Source of the DNA: UBA6623 sp965238125
GTDB lineage: Bacteria; Acidobacteriota; Terriglobia; Bryobacterales; UBA6623
Direction: 5' to 3'
NCBI GenBank assembly: GCA_965238125.1
Contig: OZ250179.1
Span: 5,022,001 to 5,086,000 of the forward strand
DNA: 64,000 nucleotides
Shown here: positions 51,357 through 60,499 of the stretch, piece after piece
Numbering within the stretch: the stretch's first letter is position 1
Layout: every line of letters starts with the position of its first letter
The notes under the pieces: model-generated
What the model was told of the DNA's origin: nothing
What the model saw: the letters and a program-made list of their open reading frames with translations, nothing else
The model's database searches: none
Translations under genes and position numbers: made by a program

Positions 51357-51881
51357 ATGCAACTGCGCCGATACCTGTGTTTCTGTTTGTCTTTCTTCGT
51401 GTTCGCCTCGCTGTTGAGCGCCGCTGGGGCTTTATCCAACCGTCGAGCGCCGGGCTTCTCGCTGCCGGACATCAGTCTGCACCAGCATGACCTTTACAAG
51501 TATCGCGGCAAGGTCGTCATCCTGAATGTGATGCGGACGCAGTGCCCGCACTGTAAGGCCTTCACGAAGACTCTTGCGCGCGCCGAGGACAAATACGAAG
51601 GAAAGATTCAGGTCATCAACGTGGTCAACCCACCCGACAACCAGAAGAGCGTTCTCGCCTACCTACAGTCCACGACCAATCAGCTGGTCCTTTTCGACTG
51701 CGGGCAGGTGGCGGCTTCCTATCTAAAGGTCACGCCCGAGAATCCCAGCTTTGATACCCCGCATTTCTTCGTGATCGACCAGCAGGGTTGGATCCAAGAC
51801 GACTACGGCCACAACGCCCTGAACCAGAGCATTTTCGAGGGCGACGAACTCAACAACATTATCGGAAGGTATTTGGAGTAG
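51357..51881 (+). CDS. Secreted TlpA/AhpC-type redoxin
   Basis: 174 residues with a signal peptide (CFCLSFFVFASLLSAAGA). A thioredoxin fold follows: APGFSLPDISLHQHDLYKYRG, VVILNVMRTQCPHCKAFTKT with the active-site pair CPHC (about 61-64), then TPHFFVIDQQGWIQDDYG with the cis-Pro (TP). A periplasmic thiol-disulfide exchange role, for example in cytochrome c maturation or oxidative defence, is likely. It is monocistronic by position. The RBS AAGGTGA is 9 bp from ATG 51357. Confidence 0.87.
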   Translation: MQLRRYLCFCLSFFVFASLLSAAGALSNRRAPGFSLPDISLHQHDLYKYRGKVVILNVMRTQCPHCKAFTKTLARAEDKYEGKIQVINVVNPPDNQKSVLAYLQSTTNQLVLFDCGQVAASYLKVTPENPSFDTPHFFVIDQQGWIQDDYGHNALNQSIFEGDELNNIIGRYLE

Positions 51882-52087
51882 AGCCGCCCCGGCTCGGTCG
51901 GCGAGGAAACGCCGCGGGCTAGTACTCAGACCATGTGAAAAGACACGTTTCCCCGACCTTGTTGGGAAGGCGTCGAGCTGCCGGCGCAGAGGAAACCACT
52001 TGCCAAACCGAGCCGCATCGCCACGCGATGCGGTCACTCAAGAATAGTGCTTTGCCGCCAAACAAACTTTTTCAAGCGGTCGTGGCA

Positions 52088-52846
52088 CTAGTCGAAAACT
52101 CGCGCGATGGTTCGCTGGATGTCTTCGGCGGCCTGGCGGGGGTCCGGCGCGTTCTTGATGGGCCGACCGACGACAATGTAGTCGGCCCCGTTGCGAAACG
52201 CCTGTTCGACGTTGACGACGCGCTTTTGGTCGTCGACATTGGCGACGGGCCGGATGCCGGGGGTCACGACCAGAAATCGGGGCCCCAGTTCTTCCCGTAA
52301 GTCCGGGGCTTCCAAGCCCGACGAGATGACCCCATCGCACCCCACCGCGAGGGCCCTCCGCGCCCGCGAGAGGACCAATTCCCTAGGGTTGCACTGAAAC
52401 CCCAGATCGCGGAGGTCGCCTTCGTCGAGGCTCGTGAGCACGGTCACGGCGAGGACTTTCACGTCTTGCTTGGCCTCGCAAGCCGCCGCCAGAATGTTCT
52501 CATTCCCGTGCACGGTGCAGAAGGTTGCGCCGCGGCCGTTGAGTCGGCGCACCGCCGAACCGACCGTTTGCGGTACGTCGAAGAACTTGAGGTCGACGAA
52601 GACTCGCTTGTCGCGGTTCTGGAGCTTGGCGAGCAATTCAAAATAGCCGCCGGCCATGAAGAGTTCGAGACCGATCTTGTAGAAAGCGACACTGTCGCCC
52701 AGCCGGTCGATCATCGCCAACGCATCCTCGGGGGTCGGAACATCGAGTGCGAAGATCAGCCGCTCTCTGATCGGGATGTCTTTTTGGGAAAGGAAATCCG
52801 ACGCGCCGTTTCGGGAGGCGGCTTCGTGGGTGGTGGAATCAGCCAT
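52088..52846 (-). CDS. pyrF: Orotidine 5'-phosphate decarboxylase
   Basis: 252 residues. LIFALDVPTPEDALAMID, VAFYKIGLELFMAGG and VFVDLKFFDVPQTVG (the catalytic Asp-Lys-Asp cluster) are diagnostic. VVTPGIRP and DYIVVGRPI close the phosphate site. This type I enzyme makes UMP from OMP in pyrimidine synthesis, in the cytoplasm. About 25 N-terminal residues precede the usual start. It lies after the secreted protein gene at 52915-54177 on the same strand, 68 bp apart. Confidence 0.94.
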   Translation of the reverse strand: MADSTTHEAASRNGASDFLSQKDIPIRERLIFALDVPTPEDALAMIDRLGDSVAFYKIGLELFMAGGYFELLAKLQNRDKRVFVDLKFFDVPQTVGSAVRRLNGRGATFCTVHGNENILAAACEAKQDVKVLAVTVLTSLDEGDLRDLGFQCNPRELVLSRARRALAVGCDGVISSGLEAPDLREELGPRFLVVTPGIRPVANVDDQKRVVNVEQAFRNGADYIVVGRPIKNAPDPRQAAEDIQRTIARVFD

Positions 52847-52914
52847 GAGTCATTCGTCGAGGCGAGCTCGTCGCCTTGCCATCCAGGCAACGCTGGTTGG
52901 GCGCCGTCGGGAGG

Positions 52915-54177
52915 CTACTCCCGCCCTTCTCCGGCTTCCAAGAGACCGCGACTCGTCCGCGGCGGCTCGGCGGCCTCGCCTCGAAGGCTCCCCAACATTC
53001 CTCTCATCGCCGTACTGAGATCCTTGGGAAACGTAATGGTGTATTCGAGGGCCTTGCGCAGCTTCAGCGCATTACTAATCGCATCACGCCAAGGGTACGC
53101 GCTCGGAGTCGCATCATAGATGAAATAGAACACCGGAATCCGCGCGCCGTCCGCCCCCGCGGGGCGCTCGACCGAAACTCGCTGATCGAGCACGAGCTTC
53201 GGGCCGAGGATGATGACGGCGTCGGGTTCGCGCTCCCGCGGGCCCAAGTGCTGCTCAAGCAACGAGGCGAGAAAGCGCGGCCCGCTATTGTCATCGGCGA
53301 GTTGGGTGAAGTCGACCATGCCGCCCTCGATGGTTTCGACGGCCTCGCCCAGCCCGGGGAAGTCGATCCGCGAGACGGCATCTTGCTCAAAGATGACGCG
53401 CTCCTGCTGCATGTTGAACGCTGTCAGACCGAAAGTGCCGAATCCGGGTTCCCGCGAAATGGCCCGCAGAATCGAGATCAAGTTCCGCAGGTCGTAGCTG
53501 CGCAGGCGAACATCACGCGGATCGGTCGGCGTGAAATTTACCAGGACCTTGACATGCAACAACCGCCGCGCCGGCGATCGCATGATCGGTGGATCTTCGG
53601 CGAAGATGTCGGGATTGCGCGAGGAAACTCTGTAAGCGGTCGTTTGGCCCGCTAAATCGGCGATGTCGGCGACATCCCGCGTCTCGATCTCCCAGTGATC
53701 GGCGCAAACTTCCTCGCGGCTGTTGCGCATCAACCAATCGACGCGATAGCGCCCCGGCCCGAGCATGTAGCTGCCACCGAGCGTCGCGTTTCCCCCGGCG
53801 TCGGCATCAATGGCCGGAACCTTGTAGCGGTCGAGGAAATGATAGGATTCGTCTCGCCCGTCGAGGGGACGGATGCGGAACAGGATTCGTAGGTTATCTC
53901 CGCCGCCCGCCAAGGCGCGGAGAGGAATTTGGACCTGGTAGCCGGCGAGAAATTGCAGGTCGAAACCGAGCCTCGGCGGCAGCGGTGTTACGAGGCAGGG
54001 CAAGTCGGCTCTGGTCACCCCGGCGTTGAGTACGGCCCGATCGGTCCCGACCAGATGCACTTGCGCGTCGATGAGCTTGGAGCGCATCAACGTTTGCGAC
54101 GCACACGGAAGGCCGGCGATCAGGACCAACAGACCCGCCGAAAAGAGATTCCGCCCACCGTTTACGCTAGTCCGCAT
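52915..54177 (-). CDS. Secreted protein of unknown function
   Basis: 420 residues with a signal peptide (LFSAGLLVLIAGLPCASQ). I recognise no domain with confidence. An N-terminal beta region (VQIPLRALAGGGDNLRILFR, YMLGPGRYRVDWLMR) is followed by an alpha/beta half. That half (DAVIILGPKLVLDQRVSV, PVFYFIYDATPSAYPWRDAI) has the alternation of a VWFA or Rossmann fold but no clear MIDAS DxSxS. VWFA-related proteins are numerous in Acidobacteriota, so a divergent member is possible. The Arg/Glu-rich tail looks disordered. It is in the same orientation as pyrF. Confidence 0.72.
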   Translation of the reverse strand: MRTSVNGGRNLFSAGLLVLIAGLPCASQTLMRSKLIDAQVHLVGTDRAVLNAGVTRADLPCLVTPLPPRLGFDLQFLAGYQVQIPLRALAGGGDNLRILFRIRPLDGRDESYHFLDRYKVPAIDADAGGNATLGGSYMLGPGRYRVDWLMRNSREEVCADHWEIETRDVADIADLAGQTTAYRVSSRNPDIFAEDPPIMRSPARRLLHVKVLVNFTPTDPRDVRLRSYDLRNLISILRAISREPGFGTFGLTAFNMQQERVIFEQDAVSRIDFPGLGEAVETIEGGMVDFTQLADDNSGPRFLASLLEQHLGPREREPDAVIILGPKLVLDQRVSVERPAGADGARIPVFYFIYDATPSAYPWRDAISNALKLRKALEYTITFPKDLSTAMRGMLGSLRGEAAEPPRTSRGLLEAGEGRE

Positions 54178-54409
54178 TTCTCAACAATTGCCGGCCGAAG
54201 CAGGCGATAGGCCCGTCAGTACGTCGTTGCCGTTGCCGTTGCCTGCCGAGACCCCGTCGAATTATATCGAACCCGGGGAATCACGCCGTTCGGCGCCGGG
54301 CTCGATTTCTCGGTGCCGGTCGGCCCCGGGCTGTCGCCTGTGTATCCTGTAGGTTGCGGGTTAAGCCGCCAACACGGTCGGCCCCGAGTCCGAGGAGAAA
54401 CCAGGCACC

Positions 54410-54997
54410 ATGGCGGGCAAGGCGACAACTGAATTGAGCCGACGGATTACGACCGATTCCGACCCTCTTGCGCTCCACCTACCCGCCAACGAAATCGGCG
54501 TCGGCGCGCTGATTCAGTCCGCGGATTCAGCCGATCTGATCGATGGTGTGGCGGTGCAACCGTTTCCGCTCTGGCCCGACGACCGAGGCTATTTCCTCGA
54601 AGTCGCGCGCATCGGGCAGGGCCTGCCGGGGGAGTTTCCTCCCGAGTCAACTCAGGTCTCCGCGGCGTTGAGCTACCCCGGCACGATCAAGGCTTTCCAT
54701 TACCATTTACACCAAACCGATCTTTGGGTCCCGGCCAAGGGGATGTTTCAAGTCGCCCTGGTCGACTTGCGGGCCGATTCGCCCACCTTCGGAACTCGCA
54801 ATACTTTCTACGTCGGGTCGCTGCGGCCGTGGCAAATCTTGATCCCCCCGGGCGTCGGACACGGCTATAAGGTCATCGGCGACGACCCGGCCATGCTGAT
54901 CTACGTCACCAACCGCGTTTATAACCCCGCCGACGAGGGGCGTCTTCCGTATGATGACGCGGGCATCGGCTACGACTGGGAGACGCGGCACAAATGA
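54410..54997 (+). CDS. rmlC: dTDP-4-dehydrorhamnose 3,5-epimerase family protein (RmlC)
   Basis: 195 residues with a cupin fold. FPLWPDDRGYFLEVAR opens the barrel. KAFHYHLHQTDLWVPAKGMF carries the catalytic-type His and the Gln-Thr-Asp region; IPPGVGHGYKV and LIYVTNRVYNPADEGRL complete the RmlC pattern. RmlC converts dTDP-4-keto-6-deoxyglucose to the rhamnose precursor. The sequence is somewhat divergent, so a related 3- or 3,5-epimerase is possible. It overlaps rmlB by 4 bp (ATGA), so the two are translationally coupled. RmlA and RmlD are not in the window. GAGGAG lies about 12 bp before ATG 54410. Confidence 0.85.
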   Translation: MAGKATTELSRRITTDSDPLALHLPANEIGVGALIQSADSADLIDGVAVQPFPLWPDDRGYFLEVARIGQGLPGEFPPESTQVSAALSYPGTIKAFHYHLHQTDLWVPAKGMFQVALVDLRADSPTFGTRNTFYVGSLRPWQILIPPGVGHGYKVIGDDPAMLIYVTNRVYNPADEGRLPYDDAGIGYDWETRHK

Positions 54998-56025
54998 GAT
55001 TGTTCGTCACCGGAGGCGCCGGGTTCATCGGCTCGGCCTTCATTCGCCTTACGATCGAGAACGACCCCGAGGCCGAAGTGCTGAACTTCGACGCGCTCAC
55101 GTATGCCGGGAATCTCGAAAACTTGGCGGCCGCGGCCGACGACCCGCGGTATCTCTTCGTCAAGGGGAACGTCGCCGACGCGGAGGCGGTGGACCGCGTG
55201 GTTTCCGATTGGCGACCCGATGCGATTGTCCACTTCGCGGCGGAGTCTCACGTCGACCGCGGCATTCTCTCCCCGCAACCGGTCATCGAAACGAATTTCA
55301 ACGGGACGTTCCAACTGTTGGAAGCGGCCAGGAAACACAAGATACAGCGCTATCTACAGGTTTCCACCGACGAGGTGTACGGCAGCATCGACGCGCCCGC
55401 TGAGGCTGACGAGAGCTATCCGCTGACCCCGAGCAGCGCCTATTCGGCGTCGAAGGCGGGCGCGGATTTGCTGGCGCTTTCCTACGTGACGACCTACAAG
55501 TTGGATGTGGTCGTCACGCGGGCGTCGAACAACTACGGCCCCTGCCAATTCCCCGAAAAGCTGATCCCGCTGATGATCTCGAACGCTCTCGAAGACCGGC
55601 CGCTGCCCGTCTACGGCGACGGTATGCAGGTGCGCGATTGGCTCTGGGTCGACGACCATTGCCGCGCGATCCGCGCGGTGCTCGACAAGGGCCGAAGCGG
55701 CGAGGTCTATAACATTGGGGGCAACCGCGCCTTGCCGAACATCGATGTTGTGCATAAGATTTTGGAAGCCGTCGGGAAGCCGGAGAGCTTGATTCGCACG
55801 GTCGAGGATCGTCCCGGGCACGACCGGCGCTACGCAATCACCAGCGAAAAGGTGATGAACGAAACCGGGTGGGCGCCGCGCGTCGATTTCGAGTCGGGTC
55901 TGGCCGCGGCGGTCGGCTGGTATCGCGACAACTCGGCGTGGGTGGCGCGGGTGCGGTCGGGCGAATACCGCGATTATTACGAGAAGAACTACGAGCGTCG
56001 CGAGGCCGAGCTGAAGCGGTTGTAG
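54994..56025 (+). CDS. rmlB: dTDP-glucose 4,6-dehydratase
   Basis: 343 residues, an extended SDR. The NAD motif is VTGGAGFIGSAFIR (residues 5-18). VHFAAESHVDRGI and STDEVYGSI (Ser/Thr-Asp-Glu) follow, with the catalytic pair YSASKAGAD (Tyr-x-x-x-Lys). VTRASNNYGPCQFPEKLIP and YGDGMQVRDWLWVDDH are RmlB signatures. It makes dTDP-4-keto-6-deoxyglucose, the substrate of RmlC encoded just upstream with a 4-bp overlap. The pair points to dTDP-rhamnose or a related deoxysugar for surface polysaccharide. Confidence 0.95.
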   Translation: MRLFVTGGAGFIGSAFIRLTIENDPEAEVLNFDALTYAGNLENLAAAADDPRYLFVKGNVADAEAVDRVVSDWRPDAIVHFAAESHVDRGILSPQPVIETNFNGTFQLLEAARKHKIQRYLQVSTDEVYGSIDAPAEADESYPLTPSSAYSASKAGADLLALSYVTTYKLDVVVTRASNNYGPCQFPEKLIPLMISNALEDRPLPVYGDGMQVRDWLWVDDHCRAIRAVLDKGRSGEVYNIGGNRALPNIDVVHKILEAVGKPESLIRTVEDRPGHDRRYAITSEKVMNETGWAPRVDFESGLAAAVGWYRDNSAWVARVRSGEYRDYYEKNYERREAELKRL

Positions 56026-56158
56026 AGAAACCGCGGTCGGCGCGGCCCGGAAGAAGGCCATGTTTGACCTGCCGCGGCAGCGCCGGCTGTGTTCGTCGAA
56101 GGCCGCTATGTTGGGAATCACGGACGGTCTCCTGGCGGGCGCGATTCGCCGTTCAACG

Positions 56159-58012
56159 ATGCGATTTCGGCGCTCGGCCGCTTTGGCCGCACTTTTCGCG
56201 CTCTCGCTCGCGGCACTGCCGGCCCAGCAGCCGTCGGCCTCCGATGTCGAGTCGAAGATCACGGCGCTCCTCGCGGCCGCCCGGCAAGCCGAAGGCCAAA
56301 AGGATTTCGCGGCCGCCTCTCGCCACTACCAAGAGATTCTGCGGATCGAGCCCGGCTGGGCTTTGATACATCAGAGTCTCGGGATCTCTTATCATTTTCA
56401 AAATCGGTATTCCGAAGCCATCGCCGCCTTTCGAAAGGCCCTCGCATTCGATGAGAGCCTGTGGGGCGCCCATCTGTTCCTGGGGATGGACTACTACCGG
56501 ACCAATCAGTTTCGGAAGGCCGTCCCCGCGCTCGAGCGCAGCGTGGCCCTCAATGCCAAGATGGCCGGGGTGGAGGCCGGACTGTGGCTGGGGCTGAGCT
56601 ATGTCGCGCTTGGACGCTCTGAAGACGCGATCCGCCGTTGGGAGGCCGGGCCGCGCGATGTCGAACGGCTCTATCACCTAGTTCGGGCTTACGACCGGCG
56701 GGCGGCGGAGCTGTTTGAGCACATCGGGCAACTCGACCCCGGCTCAGGCTTGGTTGCCATCCTGCAAGCCGAGAGAGCCCTTTCAGAGGAGCGTTGGTCG
56801 GCGGCCGAGGCGGACTACGGCGCCGCCGTAGCTCGGCGACCCGATTTGGCCCGGGCGGTGGCCGGGCTACGGCGATTCGAGCCGACGGCCTCCGCGAGCG
56901 GAGAGGAAGTCCCGCGGCCCGTGAAGCTTTCCGCCCACGACGCGAGGGCGAATCTTGAACGCGCCGAGTTTCTCTTCAGCCGACGGGCCGAGGCAAGAGG
57001 AAATATGCACTTGCGCGTGTTGAAAAACGCCGCCGCCGATGATCCCGGTTCGTCCGCCAAACAACAACAAGAGATCGAACGGATCGAGCACTTGGCGCGG
57101 ACATTGCGGAATCTCGCACGAGCGCCCGACCCCCGCGCGGCGGCGTTCCGCGCCGGCTTGGAAGCGCTGGACGCGAACCGTTCTTCGGCGGCCGCCGAGA
57201 GCTTCACCCGTGCGCTCGGCGGGGCGCCTAGTCGCCTTGCCCGACTTTATTTGGTCGAGGCCCTGTTCGGAGCGGGCCGTTATCAGGAAGCAGTCGAGCA
57301 GTTGCGCAAGCTTCCCGACGAGCCGGCGGACCTCGATAGTTTCTATTGGCTGGGGCGGACCTACAAGCAGCTGGCGGGGGCGACGCTGGCGAGCCTGACG
57401 GAACAGGCGCCCGATTCATATCGCATTGACCAACTGACTGCGGAGCGACTCGAGCAGAACACGGAGTACGAAAAGGCGCTGGCGGTCTACGAAAGAGTCT
57501 TCGCCAAGCAACCGGCGGCCGGCGGGGTTCGCTACGCGCTTGGAAACGTCTACTGGAAGATGCGGCGCTTCGAGGAGGCGGAAACGTGGCTGCGCGGGGA
57601 ACTGGAGACGAATCCGCACCACAGTTCCGCGCACTTCCGATTGGGGAACCTTTACGTCGATCAGGGCAAGGCCGAGCAAGCGATCACGCACCTGGAGCGG
57701 GCGCACGCCGCCGGCGCCTCCTTCCCGACGGCGCGTCTCGATTTGGGAAGGGCGTTGAGCGCCGCCGGACGGCATCGGGAAGCCGTCGAACAGTTGCGCG
57801 CTCACGCCGCCGCGAATCCAAGCGAAGACCGCGTGCGTTACTTGCTGGCTCAGACCTATCGGAGCCTCGGGCGACTCGACGAAGCCAAGCAGGCGATGCT
57901 CGAATACCGTCAGCTGAATCGCAAGCGCCTCGAGGATGTGCAACGCGACATTCGCGAAGCCGCGGCAGAAACCGCAGGCGACCCGGCGGGCCCGGGAAAC
58001 CGGAATCCATAA
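56159..58012 (+). CDS. Secreted TPR-repeat protein
   Basis: 617 residues with a signal peptide (SAALAALFALSLAALPAQ). Many tetratricopeptide units follow: FAAASRHYQEILRIEPGWAL, YSEAIAAFRKALAFDESLWG, QFRKAVPALERSVALN, YEKALAVYERVFAKQPAAG, RFEEAETWLRGELETNPHH, KAEQAITHLERAHAAGASFP and HREAVEQLRAHAAANPSED. TPR proteins scaffold complexes; an envelope location is expected. The middle (about 270-350) is a spacer rich in Ala and Arg. ATG 56159 is chosen at the signal peptide; an earlier in-frame start at 56060 would add 33 unlikely residues. Confidence 0.83.
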   Translation: MRFRRSAALAALFALSLAALPAQQPSASDVESKITALLAAARQAEGQKDFAAASRHYQEILRIEPGWALIHQSLGISYHFQNRYSEAIAAFRKALAFDESLWGAHLFLGMDYYRTNQFRKAVPALERSVALNAKMAGVEAGLWLGLSYVALGRSEDAIRRWEAGPRDVERLYHLVRAYDRRAAELFEHIGQLDPGSGLVAILQAERALSEERWSAAEADYGAAVARRPDLARAVAGLRRFEPTASASGEEVPRPVKLSAHDARANLERAEFLFSRRAEARGNMHLRVLKNAAADDPGSSAKQQQEIERIEHLARTLRNLARAPDPRAAAFRAGLEALDANRSSAAAESFTRALGGAPSRLARLYLVEALFGAGRYQEAVEQLRKLPDEPADLDSFYWLGRTYKQLAGATLASLTEQAPDSYRIDQLTAERLEQNTEYEKALAVYERVFAKQPAAGGVRYALGNVYWKMRRFEEAETWLRGELETNPHHSSAHFRLGNLYVDQGKAEQAITHLERAHAAGASFPTARLDLGRALSAAGRHREAVEQLRAHAAANPSEDRVRYLLAQTYRSLGRLDEAKQAMLEYRQLNRKRLEDVQRDIREAAAETAGDPAGPGNRNP

Positions 58013-58142
58013 CACCCGCCGGGGGCTTTCGCTTACAGCGGCGGCGCCATCCACATCGGGTTTCATGCGACGCCCACAAGCAAGTTTGTACAATGCAAGC
58101 ACGTTTGTACGCGATTGCGATTGCCGCGTGGGGAGCTTGCCG

Positions 58143-58625
58143 ATGCCGATAAAGCGGGTGATTCTGTTCTCGGTCTTCGTCGGTCTGACGGTGGTCTCCG
58201 CCGCGGGCCAGGGCAAGCCTCCTACTCCTCCCAAGCCCGACGTCCCCTTCCTGGTCCACGCCACGAGCCTGCTTGAAACCGAGTCAAATACGGCGGCGGA
58301 ACTCGAAAAGAAGAAGCAGTTGTTCTACACGATCGAAGGTCCTTCGTCGGGTGTGGAGACACCGATGGCGCGGCCCGAGTTCGTCGTCCGCGCCGAAAAG
58401 CTCGATCCCGGGAAACTACGGTTGTATCGATTTGAATCGAAAGACGGGCGGCGTGAAATCCTACTTCGCAAGAAGAAAAAGCTCGTTGCTCGGACCTACT
58501 TCCTTTCCCTAGATGACCTGGGAGAGGGCCTGTACCGGGTCCGCGTTGACGATGTCCTCGATAACGGCGAGTACTGCCTCACCCCGGATGGTTCAAACAA
58601 CGTGTTTTGCTTCACGGTGTATTGA
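58143..58625 (+). CDS. Secreted protein of unknown function
   Basis: 160 residues with a signal peptide (VILFSVFVGLTVVSAAGQG), a Pro/Lys spacer (KPPTPPKPDVPF) and a single beta-rich domain. The domain includes FVVRAEKLDPGKLRLYRFES, LLRKKKKLVARTYFLSLDDL and YRVRVDDVLDNGEYCLTPDG. The late Cys pair (EYCLTP…VFCFTVY) probably forms a disulfide. The layout resembles small envelope beta-sandwich proteins common in Acidobacteriota, but I know no function. Upstream in-frame starts exist; ATG 58143 begins the signal peptide. Confidence 0.7.
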   Translation: MPIKRVILFSVFVGLTVVSAAGQGKPPTPPKPDVPFLVHATSLLETESNTAAELEKKKQLFYTIEGPSSGVETPMARPEFVVRAEKLDPGKLRLYRFESKDGRREILLRKKKKLVARTYFLSLDDLGEGLYRVRVDDVLDNGEYCLTPDGSNNVFCFTVY

Positions 58626-58717
58626 GTTCGTGACGCGGCCCGGAAGCCAACCTCTTGCTACTCTGACAAGGCGGTGGGGCCGATGGAACTCAAGACCGCT
58701 CCGCCGTCGACACCACC

Positions 58718-59500
58718 ATGCCCTACGCGAACCTACTCTACGAAGTCGCCGATTCCATTGCCTTGGTGACAATCAATCGACCCAAGAAGCTCAATCCGCT
58801 CAACCGCGACACCGTGAACGCGATCGGACAATGTTTCGCGGACATTGCCGCCGACTCCGACGTCAAGGCGGTCATCGTTACCGGGGCCGGAGACCGCGCT
58901 TTCGTGGCCGGGGCCGACATTAATCAACTCACCGAGCTGACCGGTCTCGGCGGACGCGAGTGGGGTCTGCACGGGCAAGCCGTCTTCGGGCGAATTGAAA
59001 ATCTGGACAAGCCCGTGATCGCGGCCGTCAACGGTTTCGCGCTCGGTGGCGGGCTCGAGCTGGCCATGGCCTGTCATATTCGCGTGGCGTCGGAGAACGC
59101 GAAGCTCGGTCAACCGGAAGTTAAACTGGGCATTGTTCCCGGCTACGGTGGGACGCAACGGCTGCCGCGCTTGGTGGGAAAAGGGCGCGCGCTCGAGATG
59201 ATCTTGACGGGCGATCCGATCACCGCCGAGGAGGCCTATCGCATCGGATTGGTGAATCGCGTCGTTCCCGGCGAGGACTTGATCCCGACCGCGCGGCGAA
59301 TAGCTTCTAGAATATTAGAGAACGGTCCGGTAGCCGTGGCTCTGTCGTTGCAGGCGGTGAACCGCGGGTTGGAGATGCCCTTGGACACAGCGCTCGACTG
59401 GGAGGCCTCGCAGTTCGGCCTCAGTTGCGCCACCGAGGACATCCGCGAGGGAACGCGCGCCTTCCTCGAAAAGCGCAAGGCTCGCTTCGAGGGGTGCTAG
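58718..59500 (+). CDS. Enoyl-CoA hydratase/isomerase (crotonase family)
   Basis: 260 residues. The oxyanion-hole segments are AFVAGADINQLTEL (about 66-79) and VNGFALGGGLELAMACHIRV (about 103-122). The catalytic Glu pair is in ENAKLGQPEVKLGIVPGYGG, where both Glu of a true hydratase seem present. RPKKLNPLNRDTVNAI at the N-terminus is typical. It hydrates trans-2-enoyl-CoA in beta-oxidation or butyrate-type pathways; chain length is uncertain. It stands directly before ribH with 17 bp between. Confidence 0.9.
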   Translation: MPYANLLYEVADSIALVTINRPKKLNPLNRDTVNAIGQCFADIAADSDVKAVIVTGAGDRAFVAGADINQLTELTGLGGREWGLHGQAVFGRIENLDKPVIAAVNGFALGGGLELAMACHIRVASENAKLGQPEVKLGIVPGYGGTQRLPRLVGKGRALEMILTGDPITAEEAYRIGLVNRVVPGEDLIPTARRIASRILENGPVAVALSLQAVNRGLEMPLDTALDWEASQFGLSCATEDIREGTRAFLEKRKARFEGC

Positions 59501-59517
59501 CGCTGTATGAGAGCAGG

Positions 59518-60018
59518 ATGAGAAAAAAGCTGGAACGCTATCAATCGATCGAGGGCGAGTTGACCGCAACCGGGCTGCGGTTCGGCTTTGTCGTCGCCCG
59601 TTTCAACAGTTTCATTACCGAAAGGCTGCTCGCCGGAGCGCTTGACGCGGTGGAACGCAGCGGCGGCGCGGACGCGGCTTGCGACGTCGTATGGGTGCCG
59701 GGTTCCAGAGAGATCCCGGCCGCGGCGAAGGAGCTGGGTGCGAGCGGGAGTTACGACGCGGTCGTTTGCCTGGGGGCGGTGATCCGCGGCGAGACGACTC
59801 ACTATGACTACGTCGCGCAAGAAGCCTCGAAGGGCATCGCCCAGGCCGGGCTCGACACGGGAGTGCCGACGATTTTCGGCGTATTAACCTGCGATACCCT
59901 CGAGCAGGCCATTGACCGCGCCGGAGCCAAAGCGGGCAACAAGGGCTTTGAGGCCGCCATGGCCGCCGTCGAAATGGCCAACCTGCTCAAGGAACTCCGC
60001 GCCAAATCGAACGACTAA
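59518..60018 (+). CDS. ribH: 6,7-dimethyl-8-ribityllumazine synthase
   Basis: 166 residues. FGFVVARFNSFITERLLAGA, WVPGSREIPAAAKEL, VCLGAVIRGETTHYDYVAQE (His-Tyr-Asp of the active site) and PTIFGVLTCDTLEQAIDRAG with a terminal GNKGFEAAMAAVEMANL are diagnostic. It makes the lumazine precursor of riboflavin as an icosahedral or pentameric enzyme. The start is ATG 59518, after GAGCAGG. It is followed by nusB with one base between stop and start, the classic ribH-nusB pair. Confidence 0.96.
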   Translation: MRKKLERYQSIEGELTATGLRFGFVVARFNSFITERLLAGALDAVERSGGADAACDVVWVPGSREIPAAAKELGASGSYDAVVCLGAVIRGETTHYDYVAQEASKGIAQAGLDTGVPTIFGVLTCDTLEQAIDRAGAKAGNKGFEAAMAAVEMANLLKELRAKSND

Positions 60019-60019
60019 C

Positions 60020-60499
60020 ATGCCTTCCAGACACCGCTCCCGAGAACGCGCCCTGCAGATGATCTATCAGTGGGACCTCACGCGCGCCCCGATCGAGGAC
60101 GTCACCGAGCGATACCACCAAACCCTGGCCCTCAACGCCGGGGAGACGGCTGAGCAGAAGCCCGAGCCCGATCCCTTCGCCGAACGGTTGGTCGAGGCCG
60201 TCACGTCACACATCGAGAGAATCGACGAGCTGATCGGCCGACATGCCGCGCACTGGCGGATCGACCGCATGTCGGTGGTGGATCGCAACATTCTCCGGCT
60301 CGGCGTGGCTGAGCTGATCGCCGGCACAGCCGCGCCGGCGGTGGTTATCAACGAGGCCATGCAAGTCGGCCGCCGCTTCTCCGCTCACGAGTCAGGACCT
60401 TTCTTGAACGGCGTGCTCGATGCGATCCGAAAACGGTTGGAAGAGGAAGAGAATGAGCCGGCCACTACAAATTCAAGCGACACCGGCAGCTTGAGCTGA
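60020..60499 (+). CDS. nusB: Transcription antitermination factor NusB
   Basis: 159 residues. SRERALQMIYQWDLTRAPIE at the start and RIDRMSVVDRNILRLGVAEL, then PAVVINEAMQVGRRFSAHES plus PFLNGVLDAIRK, are characteristic. NusB with NusE binds boxA in rRNA leaders and prevents premature termination. It has an acidic Ser/Thr tail of about 20 residues beyond the fold. Its ATG (60020-60022) sits one base after the ribH stop, so it is translationally coupled. Confidence 0.95.
   Translation: MPSRHRSRERALQMIYQWDLTRAPIEDVTERYHQTLALNAGETAEQKPEPDPFAERLVEAVTSHIERIDELIGRHAAHWRIDRMSVVDRNILRLGVAELIAGTAAPAVVINEAMQVGRRFSAHESGPFLNGVLDAIRKRLEEEENEPATTNSSDTGSLS

Noticed and set aside
52915..54177. Definite VWFA-domain assignment
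   Set aside because: The alternating fold pattern is suggestive, but the metal-binding DxSxS motif could not be found, so it is left as unknown.
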